Assembly (NCBI RefSeq): GCF_009801115.1
Contig: NZ_VTOL01000001.1
Span: 434,001-498,000, forward strand
Source: Dyadobacter sp. 3J3
GTDB lineage: Bacteria; Bacteroidota; Bacteroidia; Cytophagales; Spirosomataceae
Direction: 5' to 3'
DNA: 64,000 nt
Shown: positions 8,951 through 17,857 of the stretch, piece after piece
Layout: every line of letters begins with the position of its first letter
How positions within the stretch are numbered: the first letter of the stretch is position 1
Program-made: the position numbers and the translations under genes
Notes under the pieces: model-generated
The model's database searches: none
The model's input: only the letters and a program-made list of their open reading frames with translations
Told to the model about the DNA's origin: nothing

Positions 8951-9093
8951 TATTCCATGGCCTTTGTCTTCACAGAACTTTTCGTGAGTTAATAACCTTT
9001 ACCCGGATTTTAAAGTATCAATATATTATTTTCTAAAAATTTGAAATAGGTTATTTTGTTGCTCGTTAGATCTGTGAAGACACAGACCACGGA
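8951..9093. repeat. 143-bp MITE-like palindromic element, copy A
   Basis: Begins with TATTCCATGG and a degenerate GGTCTGTGTCCTCACAGACC-type palindrome, and ends with the same motif inverted (GATCTGTGAAGACACAGACC then ACGGA). The middle is AT-rich and contains AATAACCT and AGGTTATT as a second inverted pair. It is exactly as long as the better preserved copy at 14371-14513. Confidence 0.55.
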
Positions 9094-9144
9094 TTAAAAC
9101 AAACCAACTACCTAGTATTCAAACAACACAAAAGACTACTACCT

Positions 9145-10245
9145 TCATTGTTTCACAAACTCAACCCTTCTGTTTTGAAGCTTACCCTCTTCGGTCTTGT
9201 TGTCTTCAACGGGCTCTTTTTCTCCCTTGCCATCTGTGAGTAATCGCCCGGGTTCAATACCCAGGGATACCATTTTAACTTTCACGGCGGAGGCTCTCTT
9301 TTTGCTGAGTAATAAGTTGGCTGCATCTTCTCCGTCACTGTCGGTATGTCCAATTATTTTCAGTTTCAATGCGGTGGACTCCTTCATGGCATCTACAAAC
9401 TGCTGAATTACATCACTGCTTTCCGGTGTGAGTTTGTCACTATTTGATGCAAACGTAATGGCATTCGTACTCACACTCCCCTTTTCCATCAGGTCTTTGA
9501 CAATCTGGCTTCTACGGTCTGTTCCGGCCTCGGCAATGACCAAATTACTGATATAGAAATAGTTTAATTTACTTTCTTTGGCTCCATGAATAGAAGGACA
9601 AAAGAAAAAAGCTTTCCGAAATAGTGGGTTGAAGGCAGTAGGCATATCCACCAGTTTAACACCGTCCGCATAAAATCTAATTCTGGTATTATTTACAGCA
9701 ATGGCAACCTTGGTAACCTTATTTAATGCAATTTTGTAATCAACCTTTTGCAGGCCTGGTTGACTTGTATTGGCATTTTTAGTTCCGAATTTCAAACCTT
9801 CGTTAATCCCGTTGGCAAAAGAATGGAATGAAAATACAACGCCGTCTTTTAAAGACAGCATATAACTAATCGGAAACGGTTTAATGCCAAAACCCACACT
9901 CGCCATACGTATGGGCACATCGTCCGGAACAATTAAATCATATTCAATAGTAAAATGTTCAGGCAGATCCTTGGTAAGTTGCGGGCTAACGACTGCGCCA
10001 TCACTTATTTTTAGAAATTTATTCTCGAAACCTTTCAGTTTTTTCACCTCTCCCGCTTTGGTACTGTTCCATTTGGCAGGAAAATCTCCCAGTGCATCTT
10101 TTTCAAAATTATCACTAAAAATGATCCGGGTTCCAGCCAGAAAGCCGTCTTCGGTTTCTTTTGTTTCTTCTAGTGAGCCTTGTTTTTGAGCAAAGGCCAG
10201 TTGCGCTGTTAAGATAATGCAGACAAATAATTTGATTTTTAGCAT
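9145..10245 (-). CDS. OmpA-family outer membrane/periplasmic protein
   Basis: 366 residues with signal peptide (cleavage near AFAQ, about 20). Residues 40-245 look like a beta-rich, concanavalin/LamG-like module (DNFEKDALGDFPAKW, then alternating strands). Residues 260-366 are a standard OmpA-like peptidoglycan-binding domain with TFASNSDKLTPES, IIGHTDSDG and NRRVEFVKQ, including the Asp and Arg that bind meso-diaminopimelate. It likely tethers the outer membrane to peptidoglycan while displaying the N-terminal module. It is a single gene with no operon partner, and its stop faces the IS remnant. Confidence 0.87.
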   Translation of the reverse strand: MLKIKLFVCIILTAQLAFAQKQGSLEETKETEDGFLAGTRIIFSDNFEKDALGDFPAKWNSTKAGEVKKLKGFENKFLKISDGAVVSPQLTKDLPEHFTIEYDLIVPDDVPIRMASVGFGIKPFPISYMLSLKDGVVFSFHSFANGINEGLKFGTKNANTSQPGLQKVDYKIALNKVTKVAIAVNNTRIRFYADGVKLVDMPTAFNPLFRKAFFFCPSIHGAKESKLNYFYISNLVIAEAGTDRRSQIVKDLMEKGSVSTNAITFASNSDKLTPESSDVIQQFVDAMKESTALKLKIIGHTDSDGEDAANLLLSKKRASAVKVKMVSLGIEPGRLLTDGKGEKEPVEDNKTEEGKLQNRRVEFVKQ

Positions 10246-10457
10246 TGGAGAAGATTTTAAGGGTGAGCGTGTTTAATATCAAAGTTAAATCGATTTATAA
10301 AATTGTTTTTAAAAATTTTCACAACTTCATATATCCGGAGAAAACAGCTTTTTAGCCTAAGTACATTTTTATTTCCTATGTAAAATAAAAAAAGCAAATG
10401 AATCGGTTCTCAATACTTTGCCGTATATATGCATAACGTTTATGTTGGTTTAGCATT

Positions 10458-10865
10458 ATGGCTCAGCGCCTGCTCACTTCTTTGGTTTTGCTTATCTACT
10501 TATGGATGGCAGGTATGGGCTGCATCAGCAGGCCGGAAGAGGTGCCGTATATGATGGTCGTCGAAAAAAGCTACACTGAAAATAATCGTTTCGAAGAACG
10601 CAGGTACATGCGCATGGATGGCCTGGAAGTATTAATGGCCGAAGTGATGGATACTCATTATAACAATTCAACGGATCAAGGTGGCCATATTGATATTTCG
10701 TTAACCAGTGCGATAGACTGTCATTTTGCCTCAGAATGCCTGCGGATAAATATTCCCCCAACTTTCAATAGTACAAGTAATAGTTACGCGCAGTTTAATA
10801 AAATTCCAATCTCAGGAATTCCATTCGCCATTTTTGCTCCCCCAAGACACGCAACTACCGTCTGA
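10458..10865 (+). CDS. Small secreted protein preceding a TonB receptor
   Basis: 135 residues. The N-terminus (LLTSLVLLIYLWMAGMGC) is hydrophobic and ends in Cys, but is a poor lipobox. The rest has a pair of Cys residues in AIDCHFASECLR and ends IFAPPRHATTV. Short exported proteins with a Cys pair and a PPR/PPK end are often encoded just before metal-related TonB receptors in Bacteroidota (recollection, not checked). It lies 120 bp upstream of the siderophore receptor. It has no confident family. The frame is long for its length and its N-terminus is plausible, so I keep it as a real gene. Confidence 0.55.
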   Translation: MAQRLLTSLVLLIYLWMAGMGCISRPEEVPYMMVVEKSYTENNRFEERRYMRMDGLEVLMAEVMDTHYNNSTDQGGHIDISLTSAIDCHFASECLRINIPPTFNSTSNSYAQFNKIPISGIPFAIFAPPRHATTV

Positions 10866-10985
10866 TTTTTCAATCTTCTTTCTCATTTTTTGAAAGATTT
10901 GTGATGCTTTGAATGCCTGACACCAAAAGTCTGGCTAATGGGTATCCATGAATCCTTCATACTTACAGAGGTTCCAAACCGATAA

Positions 10986-13346
10986 ATGGTCAAATTTACT
11001 TTCCTGATACTTTGCGTATTTAGCTTCGCTACGGTATGCAAATCCCAGACCGGCGGTCTAACGGGACATATTATTTCTTTTCAAAACGAGGCATTATCCG
11101 AAGTTAATATCCGGATACAAGGTTCACAATACCGCACCTATACCAATGAAAACGGATACTTTTCATTAAAAAACATTCCTTCCGGAAAATACACTTTACT
11201 GGTTTCCAGCACCGGCTATGAAGCTCTAAAACAGGATTTTACAATACTTTCCGGTAAAACAACATCCCTCAACCTGCAACTTTCACAGGATCACAAACTA
11301 CTGGAAGAAGTAACCATTACTGGTAGGAACACTAAATATCAAACCAGCCATTCCATGCTGGCAACCCGCACAGATGTTCCGATCCTTGAAACGCCTCAAT
11401 CTATTCAGGTTATTTCGCAGCAGATTATCAAGGACCGTCAGGCTTTTACACTGAATGACATTGCCCCTTTGATGACGGGTGTAAAAGCAAACAATTCGAT
11501 GGGCGGCTTTGCCCTTCGTGGTTTCACCGGCTATAATCCAAATGACGCAAGCTTTACAACATTTAATGGCATACGCGGTACCTTATATTTGTGGAGCCAG
11601 CAGCCATTACTCTACAATATCGAAAATGTTGAAATCCTCAGAGGACCAGCCTCAGTACTTCTCAGTGAAAGCATGCCTGGTGGGATTATCAATTTCGTTA
11701 CAAAAAAACCACAGGTCGAAAATCGCTTTGAATTTGCTGCCGATTACGGCACCTGGAATGCCGCGAGGTTCTCGGCCGATGCGACCGGCGCTTTAACCAA
11801 AAACAAAAAATTATTATACCGGGCTATTGTTGGCTACGATCGTACAAATAGTTTTCGCGACTACCAGAAGGTGAAAAACATCTTCGTTGCCCCGTCGCTC
11901 AGTTACGTATTCTCTTCCAATACAAGCCTGAACCTGGAAGTAAATTACGCTTATGAAAAAAGTGTGCAGCAATACGACCGGGGTGTGTATGTGAAAAATA
12001 ATGGCGACGGCACATTTGATTTTGACCATTATGCTAAAAATCTGACGGTTCAAAGTCCTTCCGATTTTGGAAAAACAAAAAACAGCTCTGCAACTTTAAC
12101 ACTGCATCATCGGGTGAGCGACGATTTGACATTTTCACTTGTGCAGCGGTATGTTCGGAATAAATTTAATTTCGCAGATCATTTTGTGTCCGGCGCAATC
12201 CGCAATGATTCCATCAGCCGAAGTTACTCTTATTGGGACTACGACCAGTTTAATTCCCAGACCACTGCATTTGCCAATTATAAGGTGAATACTGGAAAAA
12301 TCAGGCATAGCTTCCTCGGAGGTTTTGACTTCAATCGATTTGGCTGGTACAAAAATGATTACCGGAGCTCACCCACGACCCGGATTTCTATACTTAATCC
12401 GAATTATAGTAATGATGTGCCTCCAGTTAATCCGGCAGTTGATTATTATGACGATAACAAACAATCCACAGACTTGATTGGTGGTTATTTACAGGATCAA
12501 ATCAGCTTTGGCGAGAAATTCAAAGCGCTTCTTTCTCTCCGTTACGATCATTACCATTTAAAACAAACACCCTTATCTGAGCGGGACGATTTGCAGGGTG
12601 ATGAATCTGTTGCAAAGGCTTGGGTACCGCGAATTGGGCTGGTTTATCTTCCGTTTTCCAATATTTCTTTTTACGGTAGTTATAACAAATCCTTTGCGCC
12701 GCAGCTATCCAACAATGGCGGAGCGGGCGGTCCATTTCCACCAAGGACTTCGGAGCAGTTTGAACTGGGCTACAAGGGCGATTTCTTTAAGAAAAACCTG
12801 TCGACGATGGTTGCTGTATATAATATAGATTATAAAAATATACTCGCACCAGATCCTACGATGACAAATCCTAATCAGCAAACGGTAGTAAAGGGTACGC
12901 GTAGCCGCGGAATTGAAGTTACCGTCCAGGGAAATATCAAAAAGCTGAATATTCTGACCGGCTACGCCTACAACGACCATACCTTGACCTCAACGAGCTC
13001 CATTGGCAAAGAAGGTTTCCGTTACGTTAATGCACCAAAACACATCGGAAACGTAATGCTGAAATATAATTTAACACAGGGCAATCTAAAAGGTTTAGGT
13101 ATTGGCCTCGGTGGTCGTTACACCAGCGATCAGGTAGGAAACCTGGCAACACAGAATTTTGTGATACCGGCATCTACCGTTTTGGATGCCATGGCCAACT
13201 ACGAAACGGGCAAATTTAACGTGCAGCTCAATTTGTACAATTTGACCAATGCCCATTACTACAATGGAGGCTTGTCAAGGGTCACAGTTGCCTCACTTGG
13301 AAACCCGATCAATTTTCGGTTAGGCGTTACCTACCTTATCTTTTAA
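10986..13346 (+). CDS. TonB-dependent siderophore receptor
   Basis: Outer membrane uptake channel of 786 residues for an iron-siderophore-type ligand. A signal peptide (about 20) is followed by a carboxypeptidase-regulatory-like domain (about 25-105). A TonB plug comes next (about 120-240, with ETPQSIQVISQQIIKDRQ and VEILRGPASVL, typical of the FhuA/FpvA siderophore class). A 22-strand barrel ending in NFRLGVTYLIF with terminal Phe completes it. Next comes a DUF4198 protein 30 bp downstream, probably co-transcribed. No PepSY, sigma/anti-sigma or siderophore synthesis gene is adjacent, so the ligand is unknown. Confidence 0.9.
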   Translation: MVKFTFLILCVFSFATVCKSQTGGLTGHIISFQNEALSEVNIRIQGSQYRTYTNENGYFSLKNIPSGKYTLLVSSTGYEALKQDFTILSGKTTSLNLQLSQDHKLLEEVTITGRNTKYQTSHSMLATRTDVPILETPQSIQVISQQIIKDRQAFTLNDIAPLMTGVKANNSMGGFALRGFTGYNPNDASFTTFNGIRGTLYLWSQQPLLYNIENVEILRGPASVLLSESMPGGIINFVTKKPQVENRFEFAADYGTWNAARFSADATGALTKNKKLLYRAIVGYDRTNSFRDYQKVKNIFVAPSLSYVFSSNTSLNLEVNYAYEKSVQQYDRGVYVKNNGDGTFDFDHYAKNLTVQSPSDFGKTKNSSATLTLHHRVSDDLTFSLVQRYVRNKFNFADHFVSGAIRNDSISRSYSYWDYDQFNSQTTAFANYKVNTGKIRHSFLGGFDFNRFGWYKNDYRSSPTTRISILNPNYSNDVPPVNPAVDYYDDNKQSTDLIGGYLQDQISFGEKFKALLSLRYDHYHLKQTPLSERDDLQGDESVAKAWVPRIGLVYLPFSNISFYGSYNKSFAPQLSNNGGAGGPFPPRTSEQFELGYKGDFFKKNLSTMVAVYNIDYKNILAPDPTMTNPNQQTVVKGTRSRGIEVTVQGNIKKLNILTGYAYNDHTLTSTSSIGKEGFRYVNAPKHIGNVMLKYNLTQGNLKGLGIGLGGRYTSDQVGNLATQNFVIPASTVLDAMANYETGKFNVQLNLYNLTNAHYYNGGLSRVTVASLGNPINFRLGVTYLIF

Positions 13347-13376
13347 ATTTCATAAAACAGCTTAATTCCCAACACC

Positions 13377-14183
13377 ATGTTAAAAAACAGAAAAACAATC
13401 GTAGTTGTCAGTTTGATGCTTCTCGCCACACTTGGCTATGCGCATGAGTTCTGGATGGAGCCCATGAAATTTATACTCAAAGAAAATGAAAAGGTGTTGA
13501 TCAATCTGATGGTTGGCGAGGACTATCAGGGAGAAGACTCCAATGGACTTAAATACAAAATCCTGAAACTGGATCATTACAGCGGCAATACGTCAACTGA
13601 CATCCGTGCGACTGTCAAAGGCGATAGCCTGAGCTCCTTCGATATTATTTTTACCAAACCAGGAAATCATCTGATTGCATTCAACAATACCAGCAAGTTT
13701 ATCGGACTGGAAAGTGGCAAGTTTAATGACTATCTGCGTTCGGAGGGACTGGATGAAATCTTGAAATTGCGCCTGCAAAAGGGCGATACTTTAAAACCAG
13801 GCAGAGAACTATATCAACGCTGTGTAAAAACACTGGTTCAGGTTGGGGGTAAAAACGACCAGACTTTCGCTATAAATACCGGGATGAAATTAGAGATTAT
13901 TCCTAAGACCAACCCTTATGCCGTAACGGAAAATACACCGGTCACCTTCAAAATTATGTTCCTGCAAAAACCTGTTAAAAACGGGTTGGTATTAGCCTGG
14001 CATGTACAAAATGGAAAAGCCACACACCAAAAATTAAGAAGTAACGCTGCCGGCGAAGTAACATTCCCGATTAGTAGAACCGGCAAATGGATGATCAGTA
14101 CAGTCCATATGACCGCGCACGCAAACAGTACAGAGGCCGACTGGCAAAGTTACTGGGGTAGCTACACTTTCGGTTTTTTTTAA
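13377..14183 (+). CDS. DUF4198 periplasmic protein
   Basis: 268 residues with a signal peptide ending in GYAHEFW. The HEFW just after the cleavage site is characteristic of DUF4198 / NikM-like proteins, in which the N-terminal His and neighbours can bind metal. A beta-rich immunoglobulin-like C-terminal half (about 165-268) contains HVQNGKATHQKL and TVHMTAHAN, with further His residues. It probably assists metal uptake with the TonB receptor immediately upstream. Its metal (nickel, cobalt, iron) cannot be told from sequence. Confidence 0.8.
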   Translation: MLKNRKTIVVVSLMLLATLGYAHEFWMEPMKFILKENEKVLINLMVGEDYQGEDSNGLKYKILKLDHYSGNTSTDIRATVKGDSLSSFDIIFTKPGNHLIAFNNTSKFIGLESGKFNDYLRSEGLDEILKLRLQKGDTLKPGRELYQRCVKTLVQVGGKNDQTFAINTGMKLEIIPKTNPYAVTENTPVTFKIMFLQKPVKNGLVLAWHVQNGKATHQKLRSNAAGEVTFPISRTGKWMISTVHMTAHANSTEADWQSYWGSYTFGFF

Positions 14184-14253
14184 TTCCCTGTTTTAAAATA
14201 AAACGGTTATACAAAGACAAAATAGTACGCATGCAAAAGTAGAATGAGTATTT

Positions 14254-14291
14254 ACACCCTTTCCTTATTTTTGGGAGAGGGTGTTTTGTTA
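14254..14291 (+). terminator. Terminator of the receptor operon
   Basis: Stem ACACCCTTTCC (14254-14264) with GGAGAGGGTGT (14274-14284), one G-T pair, then TTTTGTT. It is 71 bp past the DUF4198 stop. It opens the 375-bp gap 14184-14558, the rest of which is palindromic repeats. Confidence 0.75.
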
Positions 14292-14336
14292 TGTGCTGTA
14301 TTTGTTTGTAAAAGTTATGGGTTGAACAGTTGATAC

Positions 14337-14404
14337 TATTCCATGGTCTGTGTCCTCACAGACCCTTCGTTATTCCATGGTATGTGTCCTCACAGACCCT
14401 TCGT
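14337..14404. repeat. Tandem pair of 34-bp palindromic repeats
   Basis: Two head-to-tail 34-bp units, 14337-14370 and 14371-14404, differing by one base. Each contains the 20-nt hairpin core GGTCTGTGTCCTCACAGACC (14345-14364) or its GGTATGTG variant (14379-14398), with 8-bp arms. Confidence 0.85.
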
Positions 14405-14513
14405 TAAAAGGCTATGCATAGCCCAAAGCACCTCGATCATTTTTAATTTTTAACCAGTAAAACACCGAAATAACTTATTATTCAGGTGGTCTGTGAGGAC
14501 ACAGACCACGGGA
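14371..14513. repeat. 143-bp MITE-like palindromic element, copy B
   Basis: Starts with the second 34-bp unit and ends with the inverted palindrome GGTCTGTGAGGACACAGACC (14488-14507) followed by ACGGGA. It has the same length and end design as copy A at 8951-9093, while the middle sequence is largely different. A small perfect hairpin GGCTATGCATAGCC sits at 14410-14423. Confidence 0.6.
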
Positions 14514-14558
14514 CAGAAGACAAAAACCACGGAAAATCTCAATCTTAGCACAAAAAAC

Positions 14559-15083
14559 TCACTGATAATAAGGCAAATACAAACTATCCGTAACAACCTG
14601 ATTGCTCACATGCAAAGAACGATCACGAATCCTAACTTTAAATTTGAATAAAACCGGTTTCGTATTCGGTGTGTAATAGGCTGTGGTATGCAAATCGAGT
14701 TTTCCTTTAATAGGGCCTATTTTCCCATCAACCTTCAATAGCGGGAAAAATTTGATTGAATCGGTTGTCATAATTCTTTCCACCCATTTGTTATTTTCGA
14801 ATCGGGCGGTAATCAGCTCATAATTCCCCCAATTGCCATAAGGCGGGCGAAAATTTACATAGTCATTTATTTCACTTTCCGTCGCGCCCAGATTGCCGTC
14901 GCCGTCTTCAAAATCTATTGATATCGTCACGTTTTCCCGAATCTTTTTTCCATTAGAATCCAGTTCTGTTGCTGAGCCGATACTGTTGTAAGAAATGCTT
15001 GGTACAGTATTAAAATCGGGAGTAGGATCGCAGCCTGAAAGTGCCAAAGCGAATACACAAAATAATAAAATCCGGATTTTCAT
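14559..15083 (-). CDS. Lipoprotein, paralogue 1
   Basis: 174-residue lipoprotein with signal peptide MKIRILLFCVFALALSGC (lipobox LSGC, lipidated Cys18). The mature part contains an acidic motif DFEDGDGNLGATESE that is typical of Bacteroidota surface lipoproteins with an Asp-rich loop (calcium-binding-like, inferred). An IRDRSLHVSNQVVTDSLYLP end follows. It is clearly related to the next gene along, and the two are a tandem duplication. Function unknown. Confidence 0.82.
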   Translation of the reverse strand: MKIRILLFCVFALALSGCDPTPDFNTVPSISYNSIGSATELDSNGKKIRENVTISIDFEDGDGNLGATESEINDYVNFRPPYGNWGNYELITARFENNKWVERIMTTDSIKFFPLLKVDGKIGPIKGKLDLHTTAYYTPNTKPVLFKFKVRIRDRSLHVSNQVVTDSLYLPYYQ

Positions 15084-15153
15084 ATAACGCAGTTTTGTAT
15101 TTGATAGAATTAGCCAAATCGAGATTAGTTATAATAATTAACCCAAAAGTTAC

Positions 15154-15195
15154 AAAAAAAAGAGGCGAATATCAAATATGATATTCGCCTCTTTT
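15154..15195 (-). terminator. Terminator between the lipoprotein paralogues
   Basis: A 16-bp perfect stem AAAAGAGGCGAATATC (15158-15173) with GATATTCGCCTCTTTT (15180-15195). On the minus strand the right side is followed by T-rich sequence. It ends the transcript of the gene at 15216-15728, so each copy seems to have its own unit. Confidence 0.85.
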
Positions 15196-15215
15196 CAATT
15201 ATTATTTTTTCCGTT

Positions 15216-15728
15216 TTATTGAAATCCGGGAACAGAAATACTATCTGTAACAATCTGGTTACTAACACGTAACGCACGGTCTCGGATCCTTACTTTGTAT
15301 TTTATGGTAATGGGTACGGAACTGTTGAAATATTTGGCTGATGTATGCAGATCCAGTTTACCTTTTATAGGTCCTGATTTCCCATCTGGCTTCAAATCCG
15401 GAAACCATTTGTATTTATCAATAGCCAGAATTTGATCCACCCATTTTCCATTTGTCAAAGTTGATGTAACAAGCTCATAATTCCCCCACTCCCTATATTT
15501 TACAGAATCAGCAATTTCAGAATCCGAGGCACCCAAATCTCCATCGCCGTCTTCGAAGTCGACCGTTACGGTAATATTTTCCTGAATTTTTTTACCGTTC
15601 GTATCCAATTCAGTCTGGGTATCAATGCTGTTATAAAAAATCTTCGGTGTATCGTCAAAATCAGGAATATCAACACAGCTTGCAAGTGCAATAGCTGATA
15701 TAAAAAAAAGTAAGATTTTAAATTTCAT
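15216..15728 (-). CDS. Lipoprotein, paralogue 2
   Basis: 170 residues. Lipoprotein signal with lipobox LASC (Cys17) precedes DIPDFDDTPKIFYNS. It shares with the downstream paralogue the motifs FYNSI/SYNSI, ELDTNGKKI, DFEDGDGDLGA, GPIKGKLDLHT and IRDRALRVSNQIVTDS, in the same order and spacing. Duplication followed by divergence is clear. It is probably outer-membrane anchored, and no known family was recognised. Confidence 0.82.
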   Translation of the reverse strand: MKFKILLFFISAIALASCVDIPDFDDTPKIFYNSIDTQTELDTNGKKIQENITVTVDFEDGDGDLGASDSEIADSVKYREWGNYELVTSTLTNGKWVDQILAIDKYKWFPDLKPDGKSGPIKGKLDLHTSAKYFNSSVPITIKYKVRIRDRALRVSNQIVTDSISVPGFQ

Positions 15729-15907
15729 AGATCAGGTTTATAATTTCAGTTGATAAGTCAGAGTTAACGCAAAATCCGGTTGTTTCAGTAATTCTATTTA
15801 TTTTCAAAAGCAAGCCGCTAACTTCTGGCTTGTAACTTCTAACTTTGTTTTTCTATTTTACGAAAGTACTACGATTGGAACTTCAAAGCAATAAATCTTC
15901 CCTGGAA

Positions 15908-16930
15908 ATGCGTGACGAACTTCGCCGGCAAATTATTGATTTGGATCAGGCTGATTTCGAATCACTTGCGCTTCGCATATTTCAATATCAGGCTGAAAAT
16001 AATCCGGTTTACAAAGAATATATTTCACATCTGCACATCAAAACGGATCAGGTTAGCAGACTTACGGAAATTCCATTCCTTCCGATTCAATTCTTTAAAC
16101 ATCATTTAATTAAAACCGGAAATCCGCCGGAACAAACGGTTATTTTTGAAAGTAGCGGCACTACCGGTGCTGCCACCAGCCGTCATGCTTTATATGACGC
16201 TCCTCTCTACAAATCCGTCTCTACACGCATCTTTCAGCAAAATTACGGGCATCTGGACGACTTCCATATGCTAGTTCTGCTACCTTCATACCTTGAACGA
16301 AACAACTCGTCTCTGGTGTATATGATGCAGCATTTTATTGATCAGGCTGATTCTCCGCTGTCTAATTTTTATCTTCACAACACCGGAGAAATGATTGAAC
16401 AGCTCAAAAATCTTGCTCAAAATCCGGACGGTCGCGGCATTTTATTGATGGGGGTAACCTTTGCACTTTTGGATCTGGCCGAAAGCGATATTGACTTTTC
16501 TTTCCTAAAAAATATGCCAAATCTGAAAGTAATGGATACCGGCGGCATGAAAGGCCGACGCCAGGAATTGCTGCGCGAGGAAGTGCACGATATCCTGACC
16601 GGCAGTTTTGGTGTTCCAAAAATCCATTCCGAATATGGTATGACTGAATTACTTTCGCAAAGTTATTCCCAAGGCGATGGTTTATTTCAATCCGGTACTA
16701 CCATGCGCATTCTATTGCGTGATGTAAATGATCCTTTCTCTATTTACGACCATAATTTGACCGGCTCCAAAACCGGAGGAATCAATATTATCGATCTTGC
16801 CAACCTGGACAGCTGCTCATTTATTGAAACTCAGGATCTGGGACGATTTGGCGCCGAAGCTGGCACTTTTTATGTCATGGGCCGATTTGATAATTCTGAT
16901 ATCCGGGGATGCAATTTACTTGTTTTGTAA
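15908..16930 (+). CDS. LuxE-like acyl-protein synthetase / acyl-activating protein
   Basis: 340 residues from the ATG at 15908. The frame could extend to a TTG at 15845, but MRDELRRQIIDLDQ matches the usual N-terminus of the family. It has the adenylate-forming P-loop ESSGTTG (about residue 77), then HSEYGMTELLSQSYS, the acidic active-site segment, and a C-terminal IETQDLGRFG. LuxE proteins activate fatty acids as acyl-AMP and pass them to a Cys/Ser. Here there are no lux genes, reductase or acyl-carrier partner alongside. Stand-alone homologues are frequent in Cytophagales and their acyl acceptor is unknown. Confidence 0.8.
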   Translation: MRDELRRQIIDLDQADFESLALRIFQYQAENNPVYKEYISHLHIKTDQVSRLTEIPFLPIQFFKHHLIKTGNPPEQTVIFESSGTTGAATSRHALYDAPLYKSVSTRIFQQNYGHLDDFHMLVLLPSYLERNNSSLVYMMQHFIDQADSPLSNFYLHNTGEMIEQLKNLAQNPDGRGILLMGVTFALLDLAESDIDFSFLKNMPNLKVMDTGGMKGRRQELLREEVHDILTGSFGVPKIHSEYGMTELLSQSYSQGDGLFQSGTTMRILLRDVNDPFSIYDHNLTGSKTGGINIIDLANLDSCSFIETQDLGRFGAEAGTFYVMGRFDNSDIRGCNLLVL

Positions 16931-17179
16931 ATCGTTAACAGGTCTGTTAAAAATTAAGCGATCAAGACCTTCTTCTAAAAAAAAATCATTTAGTACACGA
17001 TTTTTGAAAATCCAGTTATTCTATTAATTATCAAATAGTTAAAAACAATTCTCCTTATATAGAATTGTTCTAACCAGACAATAATAGAGAATATTTCATA
17101 AATTAGCCGGGTTGTTTTTAATTGCATTAATCGAATGTATAATTACACTTTGGATTGTTAACCTTATTAAGTATATAAA

Positions 17180-17782
17180 ATGAAAAGACGTGACGCAATT
17201 GCCCGTGTGGCACTATTGATGGGTGGTACGCTTTCCGCCCCGACCATGCTGGCTTTTCTGGAGGGCTGCAAATCGTCGACTGAAACGTCGACTGCGCTTA
17301 CTTTTCCATTCTCGGCGGATCAAAAAAATTTAGTTTCCGAAGTTGCTGAAATCATTATTCCTAAAACGGATACTCCTGGTGCGAAGGATGCCAAAGTTGG
17401 CGAGTTCATCGAGAAGATGATCAAAGAATGTTATGCAGGAAAAGATCAGGACAGTTTTGCGAAGGGTTTGAAAGAACTTGAAAAGAAAGATTTCCTGAAA
17501 GCATCTCCGGCAGATCAGACTAAGATTTTAAAAGAACTGGAAGCTTCTGCCAAAACAGATTCTGAAAAAGCGACAGAAGAACGTAAGAAATTCACAGAAG
17601 CTGGTAAAGAATATACTGACGATCAGGGTGTTCCTTTCTTCAAACTGATTAAAGAACTTACACTTTTGGGATATTTCACCTCTGAACCTGGTGCTACGCT
17701 GGCTTTGGATTATGTTCCGGTACCGGGCCGCTACGACGGTTGTATCGATTTGAAACCTGGTCAGAAAGCCTGGGCAATGTAG
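17180..17782 (+). CDS. Gluconate 2-dehydrogenase subunit 3 family protein
   Basis: 200 residues, with an N-terminal KRRDAIARVALLMGG Tat-like motif and EGC at the end of the hydrophobic core (possible lipoprotein Cys). The mature part is helical, ending in PVPGRYDGCIDLKPGQKAW, the typical end of this family. It is the small chaperone-like subunit that goes with membrane-bound GMC dehydrogenases. It is 75 bp upstream of the catalytic subunit and is very likely co-transcribed. No cytochrome c subunit follows, unlike the classical three-subunit gluconate dehydrogenase. Confidence 0.9.
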   Translation: MKRRDAIARVALLMGGTLSAPTMLAFLEGCKSSTETSTALTFPFSADQKNLVSEVAEIIIPKTDTPGAKDAKVGEFIEKMIKECYAGKDQDSFAKGLKELEKKDFLKASPADQTKILKELEASAKTDSEKATEERKKFTEAGKEYTDDQGVPFFKLIKELTLLGYFTSEPGATLALDYVPVPGRYDGCIDLKPGQKAWAM

Positions 17783-17857
17783 TTTTTAATTTCAGGGCTT
17801 GAAGAATTTGAAGCTCAAAAGAAACTGGTTATCATTAAGTTATAATATCATTTCACT

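Larger units (their letters stand above)
8651..9093. mobile_element. Remnant IS4-type element with palindromic ends
   Basis: The left edge 8651-8670 reads TTCCGTGGTCCGTGTCCTCA. The right edge, read on the other strand from 9093, gives TCCGTGGTCTGTGTCTTCAC, so the ends form an imperfect inverted repeat. Between them lie a transposase C-terminal fragment (8689-8943) and a 143-bp repeat unit (8951-9093). The left end supplies the stop codon that interrupts the toxin frame. No clean target-site duplication is visible. It is probably an old insertion with its 5' transposase part deleted. Confidence 0.55.
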
